Below are positions 24,657 to 33,146 of a DNA stretch of 64,000 nucleotides, one piece after another (position 1 is the stretch's first letter; every line of letters begins with the position of its first letter). Both the position numbers and the translations under genes were made by a program. The notes beneath the pieces were generated by a model. The model did not search any database and was not told the origin of the DNA. It was given only the letters and a program-made list of their open reading frames with translations. The DNA is from Pseudomonadales bacterium (GTDB lineage: Bacteria > Pseudomonadota > Gammaproteobacteria > Pseudomonadales > DC-out160). The stretch is from contig JAHRWA010000065.1 of assembly GCA_019090455.1 (NCBI GenBank), positions 1-64,000 on the forward strand, given 5' to 3'.

Positions 24657-25199
24657 ATGTCAGGATCAAAAATGGCGAACTCAAAAGTACCATCCGTTGT
24701 CTTTAAAACCCGTGTACGAATAGAAAATTCCACAGAAGAAAATCCATTTCGCTGGCAGGATGTCACTAGCGATGAATTGTTCTCCAATAAGCGTATTGCG
24801 CTTTTCTCACTACCTGGTGCGTTTACGCCCACTTGTAGTAGTACCCATTTACCCGGATTTGAAGAGAAGTATGATCAACTCAAGGGACTGGGCATTGATG
24901 AGGTCTACTGCGTGAGCGTTAACGATGCATTTTCGATGTTTCAATGGGCCAAAGGCCTCAACGTCGAAAAGGTAAAAATGTTGCCCGATGGCAACGCTGA
25001 TTTCACTCGTTTGATGGGCATGTTAGTAAAGAAAGAAAACTTAGGATTTGGCGAGCGATCTTGGCGGTATTCTATGGTGGTGAATAATGGCGTGATTGAG
25101 ACTCTGTTTGAAGAGCCCGGTTTATCCGATAATTGTGAAGAAGACCCTTTTACTTGCAGTGATGTGGGTACCCTGTTGAATTACTTAACCGCGAAGTGA
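24657..25199 (+). CDS. Peroxiredoxin (Prx5/AhpC-TSA family)
   Basis: The 180-residue protein reduces hydrogen peroxide and organic peroxides with a peroxidatic cysteine. The signature PGAFTPTCSSTHLPGF places that cysteine at residue 60, as in the Prx5 subgroup. Further features are VYCVSVNDAFSMFQWAK and LGFGERSWRYSMVVNNGVIE. A strong GAAAGGGGAAA box precedes the ATG. Its 3' end overlaps the 3' end of the oxyR-like gene by 19 bases in convergent orientation. A TATGAT at 24611-24616 could be a -10 element, with a poor -35. Confidence 0.92.
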   Translation: MSGSKMANSKVPSVVFKTRVRIENSTEENPFRWQDVTSDELFSNKRIALFSLPGAFTPTCSSTHLPGFEEKYDQLKGLGIDEVYCVSVNDAFSMFQWAKGLNVEKVKMLPDGNADFTRLMGMLVKKENLGFGERSWRYSMVVNNGVIETLFEEPGLSDNCEEDPFTCSDVGTLLNYLTAK

Positions 25200-26083
25200 A
25201 GCTCTTTAATAAAAGCGCTTAATAATTGGAGGTCATTCTGCTTGCTGGAATCAGGTCGCCAAATCATCCCTATGGTACGTTTGACATCACCGTCTGAAAA
25301 GCCGCGAGCTATGACGCCGGTATGCTTTAATATCCCCGAAGTGAGCGCCATTTCGGGGATTAAGGTAATGCCAATGTCATTCGCGACCATTTGTACCAAG
25401 GTGGGTAGACTGGTGCCCTGATAGGGAATACCAAAGCTGGCACCGCTGAGTTTGCAGGCGTCTAGTGCATGCTGACGCAAGCAGTGACCTTCCTCCAGCA
25501 ACAGGATTGATTCGTTTTGCAGGTGTTTTGTTTTTAACTGTTTAATGTTGCTCTTTGGGTGGTTGGGTAAACAGGCCATACTGAAGGGCTCATCATACAA
25601 AGGCTCTATATGAAACCCTTGTAGAGGATAGGGCAGGGCCAGTATTGCTGTATCTATTCTCCCCGTCCGAAGTGATTCTAGCAGGGGCAGTGTTTGCTCT
25701 TCTCGTAGAAAGACTTTCAGTGTCGGGTGTTTTTTTCTGAGCTTAGCCAGTATTTTTGGTAATAAGTACGGACCGATAGTGGGGATGGCACCAATGGTTA
25801 TCTTGCCGGATAGCGGTGCGTCTTTCTCTGCGGCAAAATCTATCAAATTATCGACTTTATTGAGAATCTCTGTCGCCTGCTCTATTAGATCGCAGCCTTT
25901 GTCAGTGACCATCACATGTTTCTTAGTGCGTTCAAAAATCGCGACACCGAGAAAGTCTTCTAAGTCCTGCACACTAGCACTGAGCGTGGATTGGGTGACG
26001 TAACACGATTCCGCTGCTCGACCAAAATGCAAGTGCTTCGCGACGGCGCAAATATATCTTAACTGTTTCAGTGATAGGCTCAT
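25181..26083 (-). CDS. oxyR: OxyR-type LysR regulator
   Basis: The 300-residue protein has the LysR-type helix-turn-helix (LHFGRAAESCYVTQSTLSASVQDLEDFLGVAIFER) and an effector domain. Within it, EEGHCLRQHALDAC holds Cys201 and Cys210 with the same nine-residue spacing as Cys199 and Cys208 of E. coli OxyR, which form the peroxide-sensing disulfide. It therefore most likely activates peroxide defence genes, possibly the converging peroxiredoxin. The gene begins MSLSLKQLRYI, typical of the family. No downstream partner gene on the same strand. Confidence 0.9.
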   Translation of the reverse strand: MSLSLKQLRYICAVAKHLHFGRAAESCYVTQSTLSASVQDLEDFLGVAIFERTKKHVMVTDKGCDLIEQATEILNKVDNLIDFAAEKDAPLSGKITIGAIPTIGPYLLPKILAKLRKKHPTLKVFLREEQTLPLLESLRTGRIDTAILALPYPLQGFHIEPLYDEPFSMACLPNHPKSNIKQLKTKHLQNESILLLEEGHCLRQHALDACKLSGASFGIPYQGTSLPTLVQMVANDIGITLIPEMALTSGILKHTGVIARGFSDGDVKRTIGMIWRPDSSKQNDLQLLSAFIKELHFAVK

Positions 26084-26148
26084 GCTGTTTTTTCTATAGA
26101 TTTAAGAGTTTTTTGATAGGCTCAAGGCTGTTATTGAAAGGCTCAAGG

Positions 26149-26529
26149 CTATTGGTTGAGCGGGTGTCCACTTTTGTGCAGATTCTTCAATCCCCCTTCG
26201 TTGATCACATTGGAGTAGCCGAGGGCTACAAGCTTATTTTTGGCAATTTCTGCTCTACCACCCACAGCACAATAGAGATGGATATTGGTGTCTTTAGTGA
26301 GCGCCAGCGACTGAATTCGGTCAGTAATCTGTGAGTGGGGGATGTTGACGGCATTTTTCAAATGGGAAGCGTTAAATTCCCGCTCACTTCGAACGTCAAT
26401 CCAGATATTTGCTGTTGGATCGGCACTGTAGCTGGTGGTGATGATGCCAAAATTGAGGCAAAGGGTGAGTAATAGAAGGGATAAGTATTTGAAGGGTATT
26501 ATCATAATAACTCTGGGTTTCATTGACAT
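26149..26529 (-). CDS. Periplasmic rhodanese-like protein
   Basis: The 126-residue protein has a signal peptide (hydrophobic FKYLSLLLLTLCLNFGIITTSYSA) followed by a single rhodanese domain: WIDVRSEREFNASHLKNAVNIPH and the active-site loop YCAVGGRAE with its cysteine. It resembles PspE-type periplasmic sulfurtransferases. Three in-frame Met codons lie within the first nine residues and no good ribosome-binding site distinguishes them; the first is used. It is upstream of oxyR on the same strand by about 65 bases, with short GGCTCAAGGCT direct repeats in the gap. Confidence 0.85.
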   Translation of the reverse strand: MSMKPRVIMIIPFKYLSLLLLTLCLNFGIITTSYSADPTANIWIDVRSEREFNASHLKNAVNIPHSQITDRIQSLALTKDTNIHLYCAVGGRAEIAKNKLVALGYSNVINEGGLKNLHKSGHPLNQ

Positions 26530-26647
26530 TGAGGTTGTACGCTAAGTGTAGAATAGTCGATTCCGAATACCAATATCAATCATCGTTTGATGCTCATATC
26601 AATGTACTATAAGCTCTGTTTCCCTGAATAATTGAAGTGAAAAAAAC

Positions 26648-28471
26648 GTGTCTCATTCCCAGAATCCACATGAAGTCCTTAAGCACGTTTTTGGTTATGA
26701 TGAATTCCGCGACCAGCAACTTGATATCATTAGTGATTTAATTGACGGTCGTGATGCCATGGTGTTGATGCCCACTGGTGGCGGTAAGTCTCTTTGTTAT
26801 CAAATTCCTTCCCTGATTCGCCCTGGAACGGGTGTAGTTATTTCCCCGCTAATTGCATTAATGCAAGATCAAGTGAATACCTTAATTGAGCAAGGGGTGA
26901 ATGCGGCATTTCTCAATTCTTCCCTTACCCGAGTAGAGCAGCGGGATATTGAGTTACAGTTCCTACAGGGCAATCTGGATATCCTCTATGTCGCACCTGA
27001 ACGACTGATGACGGATAGTACTTTAGCGTTGTTTCGCCAATCTCAAATCGCTTTGTTTGCGATTGATGAGGCGCACTGTGTGTCTCAGTGGGGGCATGAT
27101 TTTAGGGCGGATTATTTACGTCTGGCTATCTTGGCTGAAGAGTTTCCACAGGTGCCTCGTATTGCGTTGACGGCCACGGCGGATCGTCGAACGCGGAATG
27201 AGATTTCTGAGCGGCTGACGTTGCAACAAGCACAGCACTATATCACCAGTTTTGATCGGCCTAATATTCGATATCAAATTCGCGAAAAAGAAAATTCCAA
27301 AAACCGCTTACTCCAGTTTATTCAGAAGGATCACGAGGGGGATGCGGGTATTGTGTATTGCCTATCTCGAAATAAGGTAAATGAGCTCGCGCAATGGCTG
27401 AAAGAAAAGGGGATTGATGCGCTGCCTTATCATGCGGGATTGACCCAGGGGGTGAGAGCGTCGAATCAGTCTCGATTTCTGAAAGAGGATAGTGTTGTCA
27501 TTGTGGCAACCATCGCTTTTGGAATGGGTATTGATAAGCCCGATGTGCGCTTTGTTGCGCATATGGATCTGCCGAAAAGTATGGAGGCATACTACCAAGA
27601 AACCGGACGAGCAGGGCGCGATGGTGAACCGGCAGATGCGTGGATGGTGTATGGGTTGCAAGATGTTATTCAATTGCGAAAGATGATGGAGGGGTCTGCT
27701 GCCAATGAGACCTTTAAACGCGTTGAACAACAAAAGCTAGAAACCTTCTTAGGCTTTTGTGAAGCGACTACCTGCCGTCGACAGATTATATTGCGCTATT
27801 TTGAAGAAAAGGCAGAGCCCTGTGGTAATTGTGATAATTGCCAATCTCCTCCCATTACATGGGATGCGACAGAAGCGGCAAGAAAAGCCCTCTCCTGTGT
27901 TTATCGTACGGGGCAACGCTTTGGCGTCAGTCATGTTGTCGATGTGTTAATGGGTAAGGCAACCGATAAAGTGACGCAGCATGGTCATCATGCGGTGAGT
28001 ACCTTTGGTATTGGGCAAAATCTCGATCAAAATGTGTGGCGCTCCTTGTTTCGACAACTGGTTGCTATGGGGTATTTGAAGATAGACTTCGACCGTTTTG
28101 GCGTACTGGTGTTGGATGAAAAGTCGCGGGCGGTATTAAAAGGAGATGAGTCACTACATCTTCGGTTTGAAGAGAAAAAGAAAGCGGGCCGCAAGCAACA
28201 AGGCAATTTTAAGCAGCGGAAGGAAGCGATCTATGAAGGTGAAGATGAAAAACTATGGCAAGCATTGCGGCGTTTAAGAAAGAATTTATCGGATGAAAAT
28301 AATGTACCCCCTTACACAATATTCCACGATGCGACATTAATGGAAATGGTCGAGTTAAAACCCGTCAAACTTGACGAATTCTCCGACCTACATGGTGTGG
28401 GAGATAAGAAGTTAGATTCCTACGGTGATCAGTTTATTGAACTTATTTATTCACATGTCGTTGGCGAATAG
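26648..28471 (+). CDS. recQ: ATP-dependent DNA helicase RecQ
   Basis: RecQ unwinds DNA 3'-to-5' in recombination and repair. The 607-residue protein has Walker A MPTGGGKS (42-48), DEAH (140-143), the aromatic-rich loop HCVSQWGHDFR, motif VI GRAGRDGEPADAW, the zinc-binding cysteines in TCRRQIILRYF...CGNCDNC, a winged-helix region (GQRFGVSHVVDVLMG), and a C-terminal HRDC domain (LWQALRRLRKNLSDENNVPPYTIFHDATL). The order and length match bacterial RecQ. It uses a GTG start at 26648. Confidence 0.95.
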   Translation: MSHSQNPHEVLKHVFGYDEFRDQQLDIISDLIDGRDAMVLMPTGGGKSLCYQIPSLIRPGTGVVISPLIALMQDQVNTLIEQGVNAAFLNSSLTRVEQRDIELQFLQGNLDILYVAPERLMTDSTLALFRQSQIALFAIDEAHCVSQWGHDFRADYLRLAILAEEFPQVPRIALTATADRRTRNEISERLTLQQAQHYITSFDRPNIRYQIREKENSKNRLLQFIQKDHEGDAGIVYCLSRNKVNELAQWLKEKGIDALPYHAGLTQGVRASNQSRFLKEDSVVIVATIAFGMGIDKPDVRFVAHMDLPKSMEAYYQETGRAGRDGEPADAWMVYGLQDVIQLRKMMEGSAANETFKRVEQQKLETFLGFCEATTCRRQIILRYFEEKAEPCGNCDNCQSPPITWDATEAARKALSCVYRTGQRFGVSHVVDVLMGKATDKVTQHGHHAVSTFGIGQNLDQNVWRSLFRQLVAMGYLKIDFDRFGVLVLDEKSRAVLKGDESLHLRFEEKKKAGRKQQGNFKQRKEAIYEGEDEKLWQALRRLRKNLSDENNVPPYTIFHDATLMEMVELKPVKLDEFSDLHGVGDKKLDSYGDQFIELIYSHVVGE

Positions 28472-28548
28472 AAGCAGATGAATAAATCCAAATTTAAACT
28501 GAGATGCAGCTGAATACAACCTGTCATTAAATTGAAGAGAGAACGGCG

Positions 28549-29463
28549 GTGAAATCAGAAATTACGTTAGATAAAACCTTGATGGACAAACTCAGTCATC
28601 TATTAGATGCAGTAGAACCTTTATTACCTCCAACCCCTGAAAAAATAGATTGGTCCACGACGATGGCGGTGAGCTGGGTGAGTGGTCCACAGCGCGGTAG
28701 TTTGCGCGCAGTGGAATTGGATACTCAGATTGCGCTAGAAGATGTGTTGGGTGTTGATACCCAAAAAAATAAAGTAGTTCAAAATACCCGTCAGTTTATT
28801 AAGGGGCTGCCTGCCAATAATGTGTTGCTGACCGGTTCTCGCGGAACGGGGAAAAGCTCGCTGATCAAAGCGTTGTTAAACGCGTTTAGTGATCAAGGGC
28901 TGCGAGTGATACAGGTGGATAAGCATGATTTACAAAATATGCCGCAAATTTTGGAGGTCATATCTGATCAGGCTTACAGGTATATTTTATTTTGCGATGA
29001 CCTTTCGTTTAATGAGGATGACACTAACTATAAAGTGTTAAAGAGTATCTTAGATGGTGCTATGTACGCCTTGCCTGAGAATGTGGCTATCTACGCCACG
29101 TCTAACCGGCGACATCTAATGCCGGAGTATCAGCGGGATAATGAAGCATCGGCGTTGGCGAATAAGGAGATACATCATGGTGAAGTGGTGGAGGAGAAAA
29201 TTTCTTTATCCGATCGCTTTGGTCTTTGGGTCTCATTCTATCCGATGAATCAGGCGCTCTATTTAGCGGTCGCAGAACATTGGGTGAATCGCTTAGGTGT
29301 GACAATGGAGCCGAAGGCTAAAATGTTGGTGAAGTGGAGTAAGGCGGCGCAGGCAGAATCTTTGAGGTGGGCTTTGGTAAGAGGCAATCGCAGCGGCCGA
29401 TCGGCATACCAATTCGCAAGGCATTGGGTTGGGCAGGTAATCTTGGAGAAAAGTGGCTTATAG
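28549..29463 (+). CDS. DUF815 family ATPase
   Basis: The 304-residue protein matches DUF815: an N-terminal region with IDWSTTMAVSWVSG, then GLPANNVLLTGSRGTGKSS (Walker A at 96-104), the Walker B-like YILFCDDLSF at about 145-154, YATSNRRHLMPE (sensor 1), and LSDRFGLWVSFYPM near the end. These are AAA-type P-loop ATPases of unknown function. It lies 77 bases after recQ on the same strand and may share its transcript. GTG is the start. Confidence 0.9.
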   Translation: MKSEITLDKTLMDKLSHLLDAVEPLLPPTPEKIDWSTTMAVSWVSGPQRGSLRAVELDTQIALEDVLGVDTQKNKVVQNTRQFIKGLPANNVLLTGSRGTGKSSLIKALLNAFSDQGLRVIQVDKHDLQNMPQILEVISDQAYRYILFCDDLSFNEDDTNYKVLKSILDGAMYALPENVAIYATSNRRHLMPEYQRDNEASALANKEIHHGEVVEEKISLSDRFGLWVSFYPMNQALYLAVAEHWVNRLGVTMEPKAKMLVKWSKAAQAESLRWALVRGNRSGRSAYQFARHWVGQVILEKSGL

Positions 29464-29686
29464 ATGTAATAGTGCCAATAGAGAAGGATTAGAATTAAAA
29501 CGCTCATTTTTGAGTTAAGTGTTTGAGTAAAGTGTTGCATTTTTTCCTCGGAATTATTAATAATGATCCCGCGAATTAAAGTCTCGAATTGCAAAAATCA
29601 AATCAAGAACCGTGGTTGAGTGCCAATAAACAGTAGTTGACCGCCAATTCAAAGAAGACCATTAATAATAGACAGAGGATAATAAT

Positions 29687-31096
29687 ATGAGCGAATACAG
29701 TTTAGTGATAAACGGCGATACCGTTACCGGCGCTGCAAGTTATGATGTTATCAATCCCGCGACAGAAGAGGTGCTTGCCCAGGCCCCTAATGCATCAGTT
29801 GAACAGTTGAATGAAGCGGTGCAAGCGGCGAAAGACGCTTTCCCCGCTTGGTCTAAAACAGAATGGGCCGAGCGACAGGCGATACTCAACAAGCTAGCCG
29901 GCATCGTCAATGCTAATATTCAAGAGCTGGCGCAGATATTAACCAAAGAACAAGGCAAGCCTTTAGAGGTGGCCATGGGCGAAGTGGGCGGAGCCGGTGT
30001 ATGGCTTAGTACTATTGCCTCATTTTCATTTCCAGAAGAAAGCGTGAAATCCATGATCGGTAACACTGCCGTTATTGAGCGACGACCGCTAGGTGTTGTT
30101 GGCGCTATCCTACCGTGGAACTTCCCTGTATTACTTGTCGTAATGAAAATTGCACCTGCGCTACTCACGGGTAATACCATCGTGATTAAGCCAGCACCTA
30201 CAACGCCATTGGCTACTTTGAAATTGATCGCCTTATTTCAAGAAGTGTTACCCGCTGGCGTATTAAACGTGATTAGTGGATTGGAGCACATTGGACCCGC
30301 AATGACTTCTCACCCGGATATCGATAAGATTTCATTCACCGGTTCTTCTCCCACTGGCAAGAGCATCATGGCTAGCAGTGCTGAAACTTTGAAGCGAGTG
30401 ACTCTAGAGCTAGGGGGTAACGATGCCGCTATCGTATTACCAGACGCCGATGTAGATAAAATTGCGGAAGGCATCTTCCAAACGGTATTCGGTAATAGCG
30501 GCCAGGTTTGTATTGCCATTAAGCGTCTCTATGTACACGAAAGTCTTGCTGATGCGCTAACTGAAAAATTGGTTGCGTTGGCTAAGGCATCTACCGTTGG
30601 TAATGGCTTAGAGAAAGGCGTTCAATTCGGTCCTGTGCAAAATAAAATGCAGTTTGAAAAACTATCCGCCTTGTTAGACGGTATTCGTAACAGCAGCGCG
30701 AAAGTACATTGTGGTGGCGAAGTCAGTGATGAAAAAGGCTACTTCATTCCTCTGACCATTGTATCGGGTGCAACAGAAGATTCCGATATTGTTTCCAAGG
30801 AGCAGTTTGGACCGATTCTTCCCATACTCACCTACACAGACGTTGATGATGCGGTGAGTCGCGCCAACGCTTTGGATATGGGATTGGGTGGTTCTGTTTG
30901 GGGTGCTGATGTTCAAAAGGCCGCAGAAATTGCGCGTCAATTAGAAGTGGGTTCTGCGTGGGTTAACAGCCATCAAGATATCTCACCGGCTATCCCTTTT
31001 GGTGGAGCTAAGCAGTCCGGTATTGGTGTTGAAAACTCGGTACACGGTATGGAAGAATATACCCGTATACAGGTTATCAGTACTCCTGGTGCTTAA
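29687..31096 (+). CDS. NAD(P)-dependent aldehyde dehydrogenase
   Basis: The 469-residue protein is an aldehyde dehydrogenase of the common superfamily: PWNF with Asn145, LELGGNDA with catalytic Glu241, and GNSGQVCIA with nucleophile Cys275. The NAD-binding FTGSSPTGKSI and the C-terminal PFGGAKQSGIGVENSVHG are present. It oxidises an aldehyde to the acid; the substrate cannot be read. AGAGGATAATAAT precedes the ATG. A strong terminator follows the stop. Confidence 0.93.
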   Translation: MSEYSLVINGDTVTGAASYDVINPATEEVLAQAPNASVEQLNEAVQAAKDAFPAWSKTEWAERQAILNKLAGIVNANIQELAQILTKEQGKPLEVAMGEVGGAGVWLSTIASFSFPEESVKSMIGNTAVIERRPLGVVGAILPWNFPVLLVVMKIAPALLTGNTIVIKPAPTTPLATLKLIALFQEVLPAGVLNVISGLEHIGPAMTSHPDIDKISFTGSSPTGKSIMASSAETLKRVTLELGGNDAAIVLPDADVDKIAEGIFQTVFGNSGQVCIAIKRLYVHESLADALTEKLVALAKASTVGNGLEKGVQFGPVQNKMQFEKLSALLDGIRNSSAKVHCGGEVSDEKGYFIPLTIVSGATEDSDIVSKEQFGPILPILTYTDVDDAVSRANALDMGLGGSVWGADVQKAAEIARQLEVGSAWVNSHQDISPAIPFGGAKQSGIGVENSVHGMEEYTRIQVISTPGA

Positions 31097-31155
31097 TAGC
31101 GTCTTGTTTTAAGCCTCTATTTTTTAAGATAGATGTTTTAAAGACAAAGAGAAAT

Positions 31156-31190
31156 ACCCCTAGGATCATGAATTCTAGGGGTGTTTTTTT
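31156..31190 (+). terminator. Rho-independent terminator after the aldehyde dehydrogenase gene
   Basis: ACCCCTAG (31156-31163) pairs exactly with CTAGGGGT (31175-31182) and is followed by G and seven T (31183-31190), the classic intrinsic terminator form. Confidence 0.85.
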
Positions 31191-31241
31191 ATGGCTTTGG
31201 CTTTTTATGATTTTGTTCTGGTTCTGGTCTGAATAGAAAAG

Positions 31242-32891
31242 CTAACTTGCCGATAATTGTCTAACAGCGGGCTTATATTGATAGGCTTTATCAAACCACT
31301 GAGAAAGCGCTTTTTGTTGGTCAGCGTCGAAAAGAAGACCCAATTGACTGCGCCGCCAAATCACATCATTGGCGTTATCAGCCCATTCGTATTCCACTAA
31401 AAAATCGCATTCGACTTCATATAAATGATGACCGAAATGTTGCCCCAGCTCCTCTATTTTTTGTTTGTCGCCTAGCAATTTGAAGCTGCGAGTACCGTAA
31501 CAAGTGGATAATCGTTGCAGTAGTGGCACTGGCAGCTGTGGGTACTTTTCTTTTAATTGTTTCAATAGTGAGTTGAGGCGATAGTTTGCTAAGTCACTAT
31601 CTTCCTTTTCATGATGTTGACCGTTACGATTTTCGCCTGGTAGTTCGCCTCCCGGTAAAAAAGAGTCGGCGGTCCAAGGCTTTTTCAAGTGGGGGAGGTA
31701 GGGGCTTAATAGTTCCAAGGTTTGTTCTGCTAGGACTCGATGTGTTAGTAGTGATCCGCCAATGACCGATACGATGGGATTGCTCCCCTTAGTGCAGCTG
31801 AAGTCCAAAACATAGTCTTGTGCTGTGCCGCTGGGTCCCGTGGGATCTCTATATATCGCTCTAATATGTGAATAGCTTGAGACGATATCGGACGACTTGA
31901 TGGGGGTGTCTAGTAGTGGATTGACGATGTTAAGTAGGCGTCGGATTACATCATCATTGACGCAATTGTTCTCCGGTTTGGTTTCTGATTTCCCTTCACT
32001 TTCACTTTCCCTTTCACCACTATGCAGCTCGTCACTATTGTTTTTACTGCTATAACTTTCGACGAGCGGTCCCACTAGACAGTAGTCCTCTCCCAAGGGT
32101 GACAAAGTCATGACTTGGCGTTTATTTTTTTGTAATTTATAGCCCACCTGTCCGTCATAGAATTTTTTGACAATGACAAAGTTGTGTTTCACCAATTCTG
32201 TATGGCAGCGTGTGTTGCTGTTGAGTGTGTCTGAGATGGTTTTTTCAACTTGAGCGCCAGTGGCGTTAACAATGGTTTTGGACTCCACCTGTTGCCGTTC
32301 CTTGGTGACTATGTCTTCTAGTACTATGCGCCATCCATGCTCAATAGGTTCGGCACTGTGACAGCGGGTACGCGGTAATATCTTGGCTTGATTCTCAGCG
32401 GCACAGAGTGCGTTGCTGATAACCAACCGGCTGTCGTCAATTTCACACTCTGGATAGGACAGCCATTTACCGGCACTAGGGTTTAAGCACTCCAAAGGTT
32501 TTTTCGGTAAGGAGCGATGAGAAATGTAGGGTCGTAGGTATTTGTTACCGAGTAGGTCATATAACGCGAGTCGGGACTGGAGCATCCAGCGAGGCTTGGA
32601 TTGTTCGTTGCAGGGGATAATAAAAGGAATGGCATTGATGAGGTAGGGGGCGCGTTTGAGGAGAATGTTTCGCTCCTTTAGCGTTTTGCGTAAGGTATAA
32701 AGCTTGAGTCGTTCTAAGTGTCGAATACCGCCGTGGAATGCTTTTCCGCAGCGAGAAAATGCGGCTTCACCGAGGTCGTGGGTTTCACACAGTCCTACTC
32801 GTAGCCCCCGGCCAGCGGCATCAGCAGCGATAGCCGTACCATTAATTCCACCACCAATGACAAATATGTCAAATGGCTTCAATCCATTCAT
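31242..32891 (-). CDS. GlpD-like FAD-dependent oxidoreductase with altered active site
   Basis: The 549-residue protein follows the plan of aerobic glycerol-3-phosphate dehydrogenase: FAD motif VIGGGINGTAIAADAAGRG near the N-terminus, the conserved mid-region, and a C-terminal domain ending as in GlpD (HLYEVECDFLVEYEWADNANDVIWRRSQLGLLFDADQQ). However, the segment equivalent to SSKLIHGGLRYLE reads SRCGKAFHGGIRHLE, and GGKLTTYRK reads GGSLLTHRV. An acidic low-complexity insert (SGERESESEGKSE) sits at about residue 300. ATG at 32891 follows GGGAAA; an upstream in-frame start adds 15 residues. It may act on a different substrate. Confidence 0.75.
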   Translation of the reverse strand: MNGLKPFDIFVIGGGINGTAIAADAAGRGLRVGLCETHDLGEAAFSRCGKAFHGGIRHLERLKLYTLRKTLKERNILLKRAPYLINAIPFIIPCNEQSKPRWMLQSRLALYDLLGNKYLRPYISHRSLPKKPLECLNPSAGKWLSYPECEIDDSRLVISNALCAAENQAKILPRTRCHSAEPIEHGWRIVLEDIVTKERQQVESKTIVNATGAQVEKTISDTLNSNTRCHTELVKHNFVIVKKFYDGQVGYKLQKNKRQVMTLSPLGEDYCLVGPLVESYSSKNNSDELHSGERESESEGKSETKPENNCVNDDVIRRLLNIVNPLLDTPIKSSDIVSSYSHIRAIYRDPTGPSGTAQDYVLDFSCTKGSNPIVSVIGGSLLTHRVLAEQTLELLSPYLPHLKKPWTADSFLPGGELPGENRNGQHHEKEDSDLANYRLNSLLKQLKEKYPQLPVPLLQRLSTCYGTRSFKLLGDKQKIEELGQHFGHHLYEVECDFLVEYEWADNANDVIWRRSQLGLLFDADQQKALSQWFDKAYQYKPAVRQLSAS

Positions 32892-33146
32892 GCAATTTTC
32901 CCTTAGTCTGCTGTTTCCTGTGTGATCTCTTCTCAATTGTGGTAATTCATAACTAGTAATATGGGCTATATATTGAAGAGGTCAAGCTCTCGATACTAAC
33001 GATTAGTGCTAATGATGAAAAGAGATAAGCAGTCCTTTATTTTTGCATTAGCAATTTAATCGATACCCTGTTAATTGATCGATACCATGTTAAAATTACG
33101 ATCAATCCCACTGTCATCGCATTCAACCTATTCCCTAGTATTCAGT

